64,000 nucleotides of DNA from Cycas panzhihuaensis (lineage: Eukaryota > Cycadophyta): the NCBI GenBank assembly GCA_023213395.1, contig CM041465.1, positions 235,545,741 to 235,609,740 of the forward strand. The letters run 5' to 3'. Below, piece after piece: positions 1 to 12,787 of the stretch. How positions within the stretch are numbered: the first letter of the stretch is position 1; every line of letters begins with the position of its first letter. Under the pieces are notes generated by a model that was not told the origin of the DNA, made no database searches, and saw nothing but the letters and a program-made list of their open reading frames with translations. The position numbers and the translations under genes were made by a program.

Positions 1-134
1 ATCTCTCGGTCATGATCCAACGACCGAATCTCCCCCCATGTGCCTTCGAAGTCGAGTGGCACTCAGCTGCGTAAGGAAAGGGCTTTGGATTCATTCAAGA
101 GCCCGTGAAAATGAATCCTATTTTCATCAGTTTT

Positions 135-145
135 CCTTATATAGG
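135..145 (-). promoter_or_regulatory. TATA box of the antisense accessory gene (TatA-1 copy)
   Basis: Minus strand reads CCTATATAAGG. The same box, followed by the same downstream text (TTCATTTTCAC), occurs at 23368-23376 (+) and 55909-55919 (-), always antisense to the retrotransposon. The start codon of the gene would lie about 165 bp downstream, just outside the left edge, so only the promoter and 5' UTR are present here. Confidence 0.55.
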
Positions 146-683
146 TGGGGGCGCGATGCACACTTTCTCTGTTTTCACTTTTGAGGTAGCCCTTGAGACC
201 GTTTTTCATCCCCAATCATCATTGCCTTATGGCCCTATTTCCCGTTATGCTTCCATAGCCTTCATTTTTTCCATTCCTTTAAGGGCATTAATGGCACCTC
301 ACTGATGCATTTTTGTAAGGCCCTTCTGTCTCGTTTTACATGCTGCTCCTGTGCATGCTTAAGTTTATACTTATTTGGCTTGTTTCACTGTCCTAGACTC
401 ATTTTTGTAGCTCATTCCTACCTCTAAGGTCTCCAAAGGGAGTGCTCCCCAGTTTGAGATCATTTTCTTACTTTCTTAAGCAACCTTTAGTATATCAAGG
501 TGTACTTTTCACCACCCGCTCCCCGCCAATAGTTGGATAGCCTGCTCTTGTCCTTAGGTAACCTCATTGCTAGGTCCTCCTACCCTTTGTGCCCATTATT
601 TCTAGTTATACGAGCCCTCTTTCCTTGGTGACTTTGACTCTATTGGACATTTTCTCCACTGAGATACTTTTCTTTTCTCGTCC
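146..683. other. TatA-1 spacer between antisense promoter and second RNase H
   Basis: T- and C-rich sequence that aligns by eye to 55920-56446 and to the complement of 22844-23367. The short open frames in it are not shared between the copies. I see no domain. Confidence 0.6.
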
Positions 684-1105
684 ATGACCCTCTTCATCTT
701 TATCGATGGTGGAAACCGCGATAATCCTAGCCCCTCTACTGCTGCATGGATTCTTTGGACCCTTCTAGATATGACTTTATATGTTCCAAAATCTTCTTCC
801 CTTAGGCCACCAATAACGAAGTCGAATACATGGCTGTTATTGAATCCCCCACTGATGCACTCCACTTTCACCATGGATCTATTGTTCTTCTTTGCGACTC
901 CTGGGTGGTGGTGTCTCATCTCATCCAAGTTTACTAGGTGCGATGCCCACGCTTGAGAGCCTTCACTTCGATAGCCAGGTCTCTATTGGCTTGTTTCTAG
1001 TCTGTCAACATCTGACACATCCCTCGAGCCCTCAACGCTAAGGCAGATAGTCTCATTCACCTCATCCTTGAGTGTCACCTTCCTCTTCTTGTTGACTGCC
1101 CTTGA
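684..1105 (+). pseudogene. second (archaeal-type) RNase H of TatA-1, decayed
   Basis: The start reads MTLFIFIDGGNRDNPSPS, matching the first RNase H motif (T/IDGG...NPGPS with the first catalytic Asp). The frame then shifts, and the later motifs (NEAKY-like, LLCDS-like) appear in other frames. The end aligns with the stop of the intact TatA-3 copy. Tat elements of plants are known to carry an extra RNase H after integrase. This copy cannot be functional. Confidence 0.75.
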
Positions 1106-1511
1106 GACTTATCCAGTCACCTTGTCACCCAAGTCTCAGGTCATCTCGCATCTCACTCTGTGATCTGTTTGCACCTCTGAAAGCTAGCTGTTAATGAGGT
1201 TAAACTATGGTGACTATCAAGTTTACTCATTTACCCTTTTCTCTTGATGTCACTATTGCACTTTTTCTTTGTACTCTTACGATGAGGCATCCCCCTCATC
1301 TGTCATAGCTTCCAGTCAATTCCCAGGTGGCGCATAGGCAACCCCTATGTTGTCTCCACCCTTGTTCTCGTATCCACACATTCTGCCATGACACTCGCTG
1401 GCACCCTTGGCTCTTTTTATGCTTATGATTGATATATATACATGTACTACTGATAGTTTTATTACCAGCATTCGCCATCACACCATGCTTCTGAGTAGCA
1501 AGGCTCTGCTG
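1106..1511. other. TatA-1 3' untranslated spacer
   Basis: Non-coding segment between the second RNase H and the PPT. It aligns to 56870-57276 in TatA-3 and to the complement of 22014-22420 in TatA-2. No gene seen. Confidence 0.6.
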
Positions 1512-1523
1512 CCAAGGGGGCAT
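1512..1523 (+). other. polypurine tract of TatA-1
   Basis: CCAAGGGGGCAT directly before the LTR start TGTTTCCC. TatA-2 and TatA-3 have CCAAGGGGGCAG at the same place. The tract primes plus-strand DNA synthesis. Confidence 0.85.
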
Positions 1524-4306
1524 TGTTTCCCAACTACTAGGAATGGATATGGATAGGTTAACTCAGGTAAGCACAGTTATGCTTCTCCCTTTTCACTTTT
1601 ATTATTTCTTTGGAAAGGTAGACAGGAGTATTGTCTCATTGCACGACTGACTACTTCATTTGTATGATTGCCTTGCATCCATTGCTTAATCATGTTGCTT
1701 GTCATATTATGAGCCTATGATGACCCATGAGACCTACCTTTCTGTAAGGTAGGCATCCCCATGGCACTCTATGACCCTCCGCACTACCTCCACATTACCT
1801 CAAGCCTCATTTGATTTGTATGATCTGCTCATACCTTGACCCTGTATCCTTGTCATGATATTTCTAGGAATTTTAGCCCTTGATGTTTCATTTGGTCTAG
1901 TTCCTATGCCTTCTGGACTATCCCTAGTCATCTGGATAGGAGGGCCAACCCCTCCTAGGCTTGCCACATCTTTTTTTGGGCTCCCAAAACCTTGACCATT
2001 ACCATTTTGGCTTTTTGGTCTCACACCACTCTAAACTAAGCGGTACTGCGAAGTTTACCGCGGTACCATGAAGTTTACCATGGTGTGACTATTACAACTT
2101 ATTTTTTAAATTTGTCATGGCAATTCTCACTTTCTTCAAAAAATTGCCACATGGACAAGCACCTAGCTCAGCCCTATTTGCACCCTAAATGCTCGATTAG
2201 AGTTAAGATGAGTATAAATCCCAAAAAGTTCATCATTTCACATCTCTTGGCTCTCCAACTTCACATTCTACTGCTATGTTTTTGCTCCTTTCCTCCTCTC
2301 CTCCACATGTGTACCTGCAACTCTGCATTTCCTATTGTTCCAGCTCTGGACCTACGTGTAACAGTTCTATTCCATAGTGGGAGGCCCTCCTCCAAGCACT
2401 TTCAAGAAAGATTTCTGCAATTCTTCTCCAACTTCACCTAGCAAGTGTCCTCTACAACCTCTCTTAGGTAAACACCCTACAAACCCTATAGGACCTGCTC
2501 TTTCTCACTGGTTACAAGGGTAAATCCACCCTAAACTTAGCCCAATAGGTACCATTTGCTTTATTTTCATAATTTCATACGTATTCTTTCCATTAGGGAT
2601 TATTTTAAAATTGTATTTTCCTGCTCTTTTCCCTTTTGGCTGTAGTAAAGATCATCTTTCCTTGTGTTTGGCTCTATGTCCTCTAATTTCCATCTCATTT
2701 CTCTGCTAGTTTTCTTTAAAAAAGTAGCAGTAGAAGGCTCACAAAGATAGGGTGAAGGGAGTAAGGTAGGATTTGTCCCACTCAGACTTACTCTCTAAGG
2801 GTAAACCCCTTCCCGTCTTTCTTCTCCTGTGCCCATGCTTTCCTTGAGTTAACTAGGAGAGGGTGGAATCTTGACCTGCGCTAGATATTAGCATACATAG
2901 CCCTTACTGCACTGATTATAAGCTTGCATGCCCTTCCTTTAGGCCTTCTTCATGCCCCTAACCTTACCCAGTATCCATTAGGATCTTTGGATGAGACTTG
3001 TGTAGCGGCTCATTGTCCATAGCAACTCCATTACCTTGGCATCTCTCCAACATCTTGCTCCATACATTCCCATGCTTATTGGCTATGCATAAACTACCAT
3101 ATAGCCCTACCTTATTGTACTTTGAGGCTGTGTAGAGAACCTTTAGTGGAGGGTTTCATCATCCTGAGGCTACCCTTTTCCCTTCTTGCTTGGTGTGTGC
3201 AGTTTTACTTTGAGGAAAGTGGAGTTGTTTGTAATAATAGTCACTCTAATCTAAAATATAATATTTTGGAATTCATATCATATATTTGCATATATAGTTT
3301 CTTGTAGCCCCTTCTTGGAAGGGAGAGACTCTTATGTATGCAGGTTTGAGGTAATATTTGTAAAGGAGAAGGATGTCTGACTCTGGGTAAGCCTTTATCC
3401 TCCTTTTTTCTTTTACTTTGCTTACTTTCTTTGCTTTTCCGTCTTGCTCTGTCTCTTACAAGGGGAAGGTAAGGAAGCCCCTGTTTCCTACATCAACCTT
3501 GGTCATGCACCAACTATTGGTGAGAGGGCGTATGCTATTCACAAGTGAGGTTCATCATCGACAACTATACTTTCCAAGTACGCATCACCCCTCTCCATCC
3601 ATCCCTCGTCCTTTTGCTATTATCTAAAATCTATTGTATTTATTTAATAGACCATATAAAAGTAAAAGGGAATTAAATTAACTACTTGTATCCACTTTGC
3701 ATATGAGTGTTGTATGCTTTCTCTTTATAGGAAAAAGGCATAGTAGGAACTACATTCCTCCCCTCTTTCTCCTATCTAGCCTGAAAGTACCCGTAGATGC
3801 ACTTCATCTAGGTTGCTTGCTTGCATACGAAATGCTTGTTCTTCTTTTTTCTCTTGTCCTTTGGTTTGTTGAGAGAAAGAGAAAGAGTAGCATTTTTGCC
3901 CTTTTTTCAGTCCTTCCCTTAGTTATATTTGCTTAGGCCAAGTAACCTAGGGAAGCCTACCCACTTTTGCCCTAGGCTCCATGCCTATACCCTTTCATCT
4001 TGTGTTCCTTCATCATAGGAACCTATCCTTTGAGGATTCCTCTTCTTCCCTTTTGACCATCCAAAGGTGGGAGGACCTTCCTCTTTGAGACCACCCAAGA
4101 TACCCTTATGTGTGTCTTCCCTCTTAGATTTGAAAGCTACTCCAAGGTAGTTAGGAGCCATTCGTAGGTCCCAAACTTGTGCTCTAGCATATGGACACCT
4201 TGTGTGATGTTCCCTTTGCTTGTAGATCTTCATTCACCCCCAACTTTAGCTATTGAACACCTTAATTCCTATCGAGCATAGTGACCATCTTGCAGACACG
4301 ACTCCA
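1524..4306 (+). repeat. 3' LTR of TatA-1 (about 2.8 kb)
   Basis: Begins TGTTTCCCAAC after the PPT and ends CCA, like the four other LTRs of this family (2.7 kb each). A TATA-like TATAAAT at 2213-2219 is placed as in the other copies, which implies a U3 of about 0.65 kb and an unusually long R-U5 of about 2 kb. The two 20-bp units described separately lie before the TATA. The splice-donor-like GGTAAGC near the start and GGTAAGG near 3467 are also at the family positions. Confidence 0.85.
2040..2089 (+). promoter_or_regulatory. GGTACC-centred direct and dyad repeat in LTR U3
   Basis: Two adjacent 20-bp units, GCGGTACTGCGAAGTTTACC and GCGGTACCATGAAGTTTACC, then ATGGTGTGAC. They lie about 125-170 bp before the LTR TATA. 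Related palindromes occur at the same place in the other four LTRs and in intron 1 of the antisense gene. Confidence 0.6.
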
Positions 4307-5100
4307 ACAACCAAACACTCTAAAGTGACCAAGAGATGGTTTCTTACCAGACCACACTTCTTCAGTTATTTTGTATACTAAGGCAGTTGTCAATGATCCA
4401 TTTATTAGGTATCTTGCAGTCATCACAAGCTCTGCCTAGAAGTTTTTCTCTAATCTAGTAGCATTGAGCATACTCTTCGATCTCTCCAGTAAGGTCCTAT
4501 TCATCCTTTCAGCAACTCTATTCTGCTGTGGCATATAAGGAATTATCTTTTGCCTTGCTATCCCATAGTGCTTATAGAACTGCATAAATTCCTTTAAGCA
4601 AAACTCACCTCTATTATTGATCTGCCTGTCACTCATATTCTTAATCGAGGCCTTGAATTCTTTAAATTTACTAAAGACTTTAGATTTTTACTTAAGAAAG
4701 TACAACCATATCTTTCTCAAGAAATTATCTATGAATGAGATAAAGTATTTGGACCCACCCAATGAGGGTACATCAATAGGTCCAAAACATCACTATGTAC
4801 CAATTGTAGAATACCCTTTGCTCTCTTCGAACTTAAAGGAAAACTAACCTGATTCTATTTGCCATACACACAATGCTCACATAAATCAAAATCAAAGAAG
4901 CCATTAATTCCATAGATGTCTTTTACCATGTCTTTAGAGAATAAATCATGGAGGCCTTTCTATCCAATATAGCCCAATCTTTGATGCCATAGTATAGTTT
5001 TACCAGCAAGTGATATTTGAGTCCCACCTTCATTATTGCTACTTTCTACAATAGTTGGATTGTAACTTCCAACATACACCATACTTGTATCAGGCTTATA
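4307..5100 (-). pseudogene. copia-1 GAG-pre-integrase and integrase, broken
   Basis: Minus-strand translation gives a GAG-pre-integrase motif (ILWHQRLGYIG), then the integrase start LVHSDVL, then NRGEFCLKEFMQF (GGEF motif, second catalytic Asp region) and PYMPQQNRVAERMNRTL, which carries the catalytic Glu context typical of copia (PQQNGVAERMNRTL). The last residues, LGHFRVFGC, are the usual copia sequence after the catalytic core, where TatA-1 cuts in. Interrupted by stops and frame changes; the longest clean frame is 4436-4636. Confidence 0.85.
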
Positions 5101-6260
5101 TAGTATTCTAAATCAGACCCCTCTTATTAACACCAACACTCCTTGAACCATTCTGTAACTATCTTTATTGAAGATCACTTCTATTCTTGCATCACCCAAT
5201 TAATAGATAGACAACAGACTCATAGACAAACTAGGAATATGACTAACATTAGGGATAGTTTTAACCCTTCCATCCTCAAATCAAACCTTTACCCTTCCAT
5301 GACCAACAATTTTATATGGGTAATGATTCCTAAGAAATACCTTACCTCCATTAATCCTTGTGTATTTGTAAAACTAGTCCCTATAGAGAGTAACATAAAG
5401 TGAAGTACTAGAGTCAATTAACTAAGACTCAATAATTGATAACTTACCTGAGTTTGGTAAATAAACATCGCCATCAGCTTCATCGGAGGCTTTTGTTACT
5501 ATGGAAGAAGTAGCTTTATGTGACTTTCCCTTGTCTACCTTGACTTGACACTAGGTTTTATATAGCTAGCCTTCCCATATCTCCAGCATACCAAAGGTCC
5601 TCTACCTGGAGATTTGGATTTTCCTCTAGATTTTGGTTGTTTGTTCTTAGGTCTTTATTGGTTATGATCCAATATTAGACCTCTCACTACTAATGCTTCT
5701 TTCAAATAATCCTTAAAAGATTTTTACCTTGTCTCTTCTAATAGCAAAGCAGCAACAACATTATAAAATTTTAGGGTAGCAATAGCTATGCTGCTAATTG
5801 TTATCTCAAGATTATCCTAGGAATTAGGAAGTGAACATAATAAGGTAATACACTTGTCTTCTTTAGACATTGTTACCCCAACTAAAACAAGCTAGCTTAC
5901 CACAGTGTTAAATGCAATCAGATGATCTGCAACTACATATCCATCACTTATCTTGAGTGAATGCAACCTTTTTTGAAGAAATAGCTTGTTAACCAGGGAC
6001 TTTGTCTAATACAAAGCCTCTAACTTTCTCCATAGATCTTTGATCGTAAACTCTATGGCAACATTCAATAACACCATGTTTGAAAGGCATAACCTGATCA
6101 AACTGAATGCCTTTTGATTGAGCTTTTTCCAGTCTTCATCACCTATAGTCATAGGCTTTATTTCTGCTATAGTGATCCACTGATCCTTCTCAACAAGGAT
6201 ATCTTCCATCTTTAGCTTCCACAGCTTAAAGTTCTAGCCATTAACTTTTCAATATCCATC
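5101..6260 (-). pseudogene. copia-1 gag, zinc knuckle and protease region, broken
   Basis: The gag start is near 6258, and the clean part 6006-6209 (MEDILVEKDQWITI...) fits the UBN2-type copia gag core. Downstream frames drift: an Asn/Arg-rich stretch near 5600-5660 is where a CCHC knuckle would be, and the protease region (5140-5480) is heavily decayed, with no readable active site. Identification rests on gag and on order. Confidence 0.65.
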
Positions 6261-6349
6261 TTTATAGTGCTTGTCATAATCCTTACACTCAAGTTCACTA
6301 CATAAGGCTCCCACTTACCAAATGGCTTCCCATATAACTAAAACCCTTA

Positions 6350-6361
6350 GCTCTGATACCA
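6350..6361 (-). other. primer binding site of copia-1
   Basis: Minus strand TGGTATCAGAGC, complementary to the 3' end of initiator Met tRNA. Two bases separate it from the LTR end at 6364. Confidence 0.85.
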
Positions 6362-6363
6362 AA

Positions 6364-6767
6364 TGAAGAGAAAATATAACTGAGAAGCAATGTGATAATA
6401 GAACTCTAAACCATGCAAAGAATAAATAATATAAACAAATCAAGCACTCAACAAAGAACACCAGGAGATGTAGGTCTAAGTATAGACCTTTTATTAATTT
6501 GAGCAATAGCTAAAGAATTACAAAGATGAATGAACCCCAACTCTTCTCCTTGACTCATCCATGACCATATCATCATATGTTATATGTGTCATTATATAAG
6601 AATATATACACACAACATTACAAGATATTGCCTTATAATTTTATAATATAATGGGCATAAACCATGGGCTGATAAAAGACCCTCATAAGACACCTGAAAT
6701 GGGGCTTAAGTGTAATGCCTATACCCATGTAACACTTGTAAAGTATTCAACATATCTAATACTAACT
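6364..6767 (-). repeat. 5' LTR of copia-1 (about 0.4 kb)
   Basis: The inner end is fixed by the PBS (LTR ends ...CTCTTCA on the minus strand). The outer end is placed where TTAGTATTAG begins on the minus strand, by analogy to TGTTAGT-type copia termini; the first bases are mutated, so the outer boundary is good to a few bases only. The 3' partner is outside the window. Confidence 0.65.
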
Positions 6768-7180
6768 TCTTCTATCAGACTGTTAGAGTATATGATCAAC
6801 ACCAAATTACATGTTGATGGTTCTTCTCAAAGTTAGCCCTCTTAGAAAACTAAGCTAATCCATCTTACTAAAGGAAGGAAAAAATAAGTTCCTCCTCCAC
6901 CTCCTCCTTATTTTAGAAAGATAAACCAGTGTCCATATTATCAATTTGATGCTCATAACAAAAGTGAATGCTGCATGGTTCAAAATATCACTAAAAATAC
7001 AAACGTTTAATCAAATTGTTCCTCTAAGTTATCTCAAGATCAAATGATTTATAAGGACCCCTTACCCCAACACAAGGATGAAGTAAATAAAGATGATGAG
7101 GGTAAGGAAAAGTAGGTTCAAGATGATGAAGATGAGCCTTTAGGTCCTAGTTCATCAAAGAATACTACTACTCCCCTGAA
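6768..7180 (+). pseudogene. TatB gag 3' end with zinc-knuckle remnant
   Basis: A proline run followed by CPYYQFDAHNKSEC resembles the C-x2-H/Y-x4-H-x4-C knuckle at the end of Tat gag. Copia-1 inserted just upstream and removed the gag core. Interrupted by stops. Confidence 0.5.
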
Positions 7181-7249
7181 TCCTTCAACAAAATGAATTA
7201 GTAATCAAGCTCGCCTACCTCCCAAAGGTAGTGAGACTAAAAGAACAAT

Positions 7250-7920
7250 AAATATGGTGGAGATAATAACAAGTGTAGGTCTATCTAAATTGCTAGATGA
7301 ATTGATGGTAAGAAATCTTGACTCTCTACCTCTAATACCCCCTTGTGTCCTATCAATATTTGGTCCATTCCTTCTAGTATAAAGGATGGATCATTCTCCT
7401 TGGTTAATAAGTTAAATACCATTCCTACAAGTATTTTAGTTATTGATATGTTGAAGTATTACCCCAAGCAATGGTAGCTTTTATTTGATGTATTGGGAGT
7501 ACTTGTTGTAGTCTCTTCATCTGCTTCTATATTTTCTTTTGACCTAGATACCTTGTCTAATCATTACATTCATATGCTAAGTGATGTACCTCCATTCTAC
7601 ATCTATTAATGTAATCCCTCTTTACCTTGCTAAGGATTTAGAAATTTAAATTTTTGATTTGTGTGAGTGGATTTACTAGGGATATAATAAGAATAAAAAA
7701 GTACCCCTAAGTCAAGTCACTCTCCTTTTTACTTTGGAAGAAAAGATAGTTCTCGCTGAGTTGGCTATCATTGATCTTAACTTAGAGTACAATATCCTTT
7801 TGGATAGACTGTGGATTACTCAAATGTCTATAGTTTATTCTTCCCTCTTTAGTAAACTCAGGTTCATTCATGAGGGATAATTAAAAATTGTGAAGTGAAA
7901 AATAAAACCAATCAAATAGT
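7250..7920 (+). pseudogene. TatB aspartic protease region, decayed
   Basis: Near 7400-7480 ILVIDMLKYYPKQ matches the pre-protease segment of TatA (MSLMDVLRSCPDQQ). Near 7760-7900 LEYNILLDRLWITQM matches the flap-side segment VDYNLLLGHPWLDQM of TatA-3. The active-site triad is not readable. Several frameshifts. Confidence 0.6.
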
Positions 7921-9060
7921 CAATCCCACTTATTGAGATCCTTTCTAGGCTTAGTGAATCATATAACTCTTTAGAGTACTTATTTCAATCACTAGGTCTA
8001 GGCTAATACTTTTCCATTAGAGCTCCTTTTACTCAGGTATAAGTAAAAGATGTGGATTTGGTCGAGGTTGTTCCTATTCCATTAGGTTCTTCATCCATTT
8101 CTTAGTCTTTGGATCTGATTAATCAATTCTTAGTTTCTTCCTCCTCTTATGATGAAAAAGTAACTTCACATTCCATTACACCTTGTGGGGAAAGACCTAT
8201 GAGTGGAACTATTAATACAAATATTCTCCTTCCTATTTAGACCTACTTCTCATAGGTTTTATGTTTGCCTTTAGAGGCAAATGCTTTGGTTTCCCCTATT
8301 ATGAATCCTCTTTTGGTTACTTATGTAACTTCAATATCATAAGATTTACACATTGATGCTTCATCTCTCTTCTCTTGATCTCTTTTCTTTACTACATGAC
8401 ATGAGAAGAAGATGTTGTTACATTGGCATCTAGACTTAGATTCAGGTAGCAAAGATATTGATTCACTTGATATACTTCAAAGCAATCAAAATACTCCCGC
8501 TAGAATATGGGAAGTGAATTTGATGTCAACTATTCTTATTGTTCATGTGCTTTCATGGATGCCTCCTCATCATCTCTTATCTTGATTGCTTTATCTGATC
8601 AAGAATGTTATTTGTATCATCAATAATTTAATCAAAGTTTTACTTTAACTTGGGAGTTCATTGATAGGCCTCTTCTTTTCTCTTAAGTTTCTTTAATCAT
8701 TGAATTTGTTCCTACTTGTCCAAATATTTTAGTTGATTCTTCTTTATATTTTAGGCCTTCCTCTTTGTTTACTAATTTACTAAGAAATCTCCTCCTCGTC
8801 AATCTCTTCCACCTTGATCACTTAAAGAATGATGAGGTAATCTTAGAGCATCTAGAAAGGTCACTTCCTAGTCTTCCTAATGGATATTATAGGTTGGGTT
8901 TTTCAAAAGCAATATAACCTAATTCACCACTAGTTAATTATTCCTAACCTCAAGAGATAGTTTTCCTAATAGAACTTGTCCCTCCTCACTTTGAAGAGGG
9001 AAATGTGATACTTATGGAGTAGACTATTGATATAGACTTAGACATGGGAAATACCCCTAA
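7921..9060 (+). other. TatB linker between protease and RT
   Basis: Corresponds by position to the Ser-rich linker of TatA (29349-30110). Translation is interrupted many times; no domain is expected here. Confidence 0.5.
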
Positions 9061-10320
9061 GATTATCAAATTAGAAGCTATTTGTACACCTAAGAGATCA
9101 TTGAGTTTAAGGATATCTTTCATGAGTTTCACTCAGACTTTGCTTAGGATTATAAAGATATACATGGACTTGATCCCCAAGTCATTAAGCATAATATCAC
9201 GATAACTCTTAAAGTCAAACCTAGGGCTCCTATTCATCCATGTCTCTCTCTTGCTATTAAACAAGTAGTAGAGAAGTTGTTAGGAGCTTGATTCATTAAG
9301 AATATTTATTACTCTTAATGGGTCTCTAATATAGTTTTAGTTCTAAAGAAAATTGGTTTAATTCAAATTTGCATTAATTTTTGAGATATTAATGAGGCAT
9401 ACCCTAAAGACAACTTTCCTTGCCCTTTTCTTGATTAGATTTAGGACCAGATGGCTAGTTTTGAGGTGATGTCTCTTATGGATGGCTTTTCAGGTTATAA
9501 TTAGATTTCTATCTCACCTTGAGATCATCATAAAACTACTTTCACTACTCCTTGGGGTATTCTCGTGTATAAAATCATGCCTTTCAAATTTAAAAATGTA
9601 AACACAACTTATCAAAAAGTAATGGTACATATTTTTCATGATTTAATTGGTAATATTATTGCTATGTACTTAGATGATATGCTTGCTTTATCTCATAAAA
9701 AATATGACCATGTGCGTGACCTCAGAATAATTTTTGAAAGGTTTAAGAAATATCATTTGTGTCTTAATCCATCTAAATGTATTTTTACCATGACGTCAAG
9801 AAGAATACTAGGAAATATCGTTTCTTATTATTTCCTATAATGGGATTAGAATTGATCCTGATAAGATAAAGGTAATTATCGATATACCCCTTCCGAAGAG
9901 TCAGAAGAAGATCAAGTCCTTTCTTGATAGACTTGGTTTTTTAAGAAAAACATTGAGTTGTGATGGACTCCTTGAGTTCAAGAGTCATTCAACAAGCTAA
10001 AGCAAGTCTTGCTATCAACACCTATGTTTGCTCCCCCAAGGTTTGATAAACCTTTTATCTTATATACTTCATCTACAAAAGGGTCATTAGTAGTAATATT
10101 GGCACAAGAGGATGTCTTTGGTAGAGAACAAGCTATATATTCTATTAATAGGACTCTAGTGTCTATTGAACTTTATTATCCCCTTCCTAAAAAAGAATGC
10201 CTTGCTTTGATCTTTTCTACTAAGAAGTTACACCACTATCCTCTTAGGAATAAGGCTCACCTTATTATTCAGTCAGGTCCTATTAGATATTTGTTAATCA
10301 AATCTAATCTTATTGGATGA
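9061..10320 (+). pseudogene. TatB reverse transcriptase and RNase H, decayed
   Basis: Readable blocks: EAYPKDNFPCPFLD, then SLMDGFSGYN (first catalytic Asp), then YLDDM in the frame 9565-9840 (the YxDD box, intact), then NPSKCIFTM. The gypsy RNase H block 10009-10320 (FAPPRFDKPFILYTSS...KKECLALIF) follows. Stops and frameshifts separate them. Confidence 0.8.
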
Positions 10321-10659
10321 TTAGGTAAATGGTCTTTATTGTTATAAGAGTTTAATTTCTAAGTTGTCAATTGAATATCTAAGAAGGCATGATCATTCCA
10401 AAGATCATGGTGGATGCTCCTTTTCCTAATCATACTAAATAACCTATTAATGACTCTCTTCTAGATGAACATATTCTCCATATCCAGGCCATCCCTTTTG
10501 ATGATCTATAGTATAGAGAAATTAAATCATACCTCTATGATCAATCTTTTCTTTCTTCTTCTTCCTCTAAGAAGAGAAGATGAATTCGAGCTACTACTAG
10601 GTAATATCTCTTACTTCACGATATGCTTTATAAATGTTCTTTTGATGGAATTATGTTGA

Positions 10660-11743
10660 GATGCCTTTCTCTTAATAAAACACTTTTAGCTTTAATATAA
10701 TCCCATGAAGGAACGTGTAGTGGACACTTTGGTGGTTAATCAATAGCCTAATGCATTCTTCACATGGATTATTATTGGCCCACCTTATTTAAAGATACTC
10801 ATACTTATGTACAAAAATGTTAATCTCATGTGACCTTGATACACAAGCCTACACAAGAAATGAAGTTGATTATTTTATCTTGGCCCTTTTCCCAATGGGG
10901 TTTCAACCTCATTGTTTAAATCTTTCCAGCATCATTTGATGGCCATAAGTTCATAATAACTGGAACGAAATATTTTACTAAATAGAGTAAAGTTATTCCA
11001 TTAGTTACCACTACTTGAAAGATTGTTGCTACATTTATTTTCTAGCATATTATTTGTAGATTTAGGGTATTAGACATTATTATTACTGATAATAGGACTT
11101 CATTTTATAATCCCTATGTCAATGAATTATGTAATAAATTTCATATCACACATAGACTGCCAACCCCTTATCACCCTCAAGCAAATAGCCAAGTTGAAGC
11201 CTTTAATAAAACTTTAGTTAAAATTTTAGCTAAGATGGTTATAGCATTACATAAACATTGACATGTTCAATTATTTCCAATGTTATGAGCTTATAAAACC
11301 TCCATTAGAAATAATACAGGCATGACACCATTCTTTCTTGTTTATGGTGTTGAGGTTATCCTTCCATTAAAAATTGAGATTCCTTCCTTACGTGTCTCAT
11401 TGAAAGAATTTATTGATGAAGAGTTTCAAAGGGAAACATGTCTCTTGGAACTCAAAAAACTAGATGAGACCTATCTTCAAGCCCTATAGAATAACATCAA
11501 ATCTAAGGCAAGAGTCTATGCTACTCATGATAAGTAGCTTAGACCTAAAAAGATTAGTGTTGGTAATAAAGTATTGAAGTTAGAATATCTTTATGATAGG
11601 TAACATAAGTTTTCTCCTAAGTGGACTAGTCCTTATCTAGTAATTAAATATTTGAATAATAGGGCTTATTAAATCTCAACAATGGAGGGGTCTGAATTTA
11701 AAAAGCCTATGAATTCTTAATATTTGAGAAAGTTTTATGCCTA
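10660..11743 (+). pseudogene. TatB integrase, decayed
   Basis: Blocks in order: SGHFGG (zinc-binding part), WPFSQWGFNLI (first Asp of the DDE core lost, N in its place), IIITDNRTSFYN (second Asp), QANSQVEAFNKTLVK (Glu kept), TPFFLVYGVEVILPLKIEI, and the terminal EFKKPMNS...LRKFYA. It aligns to TatA-3 51590-52654. Several in-frame stops. Confidence 0.8.
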
Positions 11744-12787
11744 GTAGTGCTCCTGTTTACCTCTATAATGAGGATAAACTATGGCTCCAAATCTTTCTTC
11801 TTGCCTAATGAGCTAAAAGTATGGGCAATTCCTTTCTTTGGTCCTTTCTTGTCTTCCTTTGAGTTATTTTTTGCTTTCTTCAAAGTTTTTATGCATGATC
11901 ATATAAGTCTTTTGCTTTTTCTAGTATTTCATTGATTATGGCTGCTCTTCTATAAGGTTTTGGTCTTTTTCTCTTTTAAGTTCTGAACTCAAGAGAGAAT
12001 TTGGGTCGCCATCTTTATCATTTATTTTTATCCTTGAAAGAGAGACTTCCCTATTAGCTTTAAATACTTAATCATTGGTTGAGATCAAACTTTCACTTGC
12101 TATTCCTTTATCTTAAGAATTCCTTCTTGGTCATATCTCACCAGCTATTTTCTTTTGATTACTTTTATTATCCTTGGTTTACTCTATCTACATTCTCAAG
12201 TGAGTACTCATTTTGTTGCATTCCCTTTATATTTAGAGACACTGTGATTTTCATTTCCTCTTTTTCCCACAGTTTAATCCTTAAGGAGATTGGTCTATTT
12301 CATCTTAAGTTTTATTAAAAAGAATAAATCCTTATTGTGTTAACTAAAGAAACTTCATAATCAGTTAATTATGCCTTAGTTCTTATTAAAAAAAAAGTGA
12401 AAAGTGAAATCCTAAAAACAAAAAAATTAATAAAAAAGAAGTAAAGAATGTAAAGACAAAATGAAAAAGTTAAAAGAAAATTTATATTATTATCATCCTC
12501 TTATAATCTAGGGCAAGTTGTATGATGGCTTCATCCCCACCTATCTATCTAATAGGTCAAGTTCATTTAGATGAGTAATTCAGGATGTTTAAGTCTAGTT
12601 GTTTAGGTCCAACATGGCCTTAGTTATGATCGAACCCTGCTTGACACATTTTATTAGTATTGATCATGGTTATCTCAATTATGATTTCTCTTTTTCTTCA
12701 ATATTGTTAGAACTATCACCTTATTAATTAATTCTTGTACCTTCTTTTATTAATCACACCATCTCTAAATACTAGTTCTATTTTCCT
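11744..12787. other. TatB spacer between integrase and second RNase H
   Basis: About 1 kb, AT-rich, with no open frame worth noting. In TatA this interval is 3.7 kb and holds the antisense gene; I see neither its exons nor its TATA box here. Confidence 0.6.

Larger units (their letters stand above)
1..4306 (+). mobile_element. TatA-1: 3' end of a Tat-lineage Ty3/gypsy retrotransposon
   Basis: Right-hand end of an element of the same family as TatA-2 and TatA-3. It contains the antisense TATA box, a decayed second RNase H, the polypurine tract and a full 3' LTR; everything upstream lies outside the window. The 3' boundary is the LTR terminus ending CCA at 4306. Copia-1 integrase sequence begins at once after it, so TatA-1 inserted into copia-1; the left target-site copy is outside the window. 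It is more diverged from TatA-2 and TatA-3 than those are from each other, judged by eye. Confidence 0.85.
4307..6767 (-). mobile_element. copia-1: 5' half of a Ty1/copia retrotransposon, cut by TatA-1
   Basis: Minus-strand order is 5' LTR (6364-6767), PBS, gag, protease region, GAG-pre-integrase and integrase, ending abruptly at 4307 where TatA-1 begins. RT, RNase H and the 3' LTR would lie left of the window. On its other side it interrupts TatB gag. Many stops and frameshifts show it is dead. Confidence 0.85.
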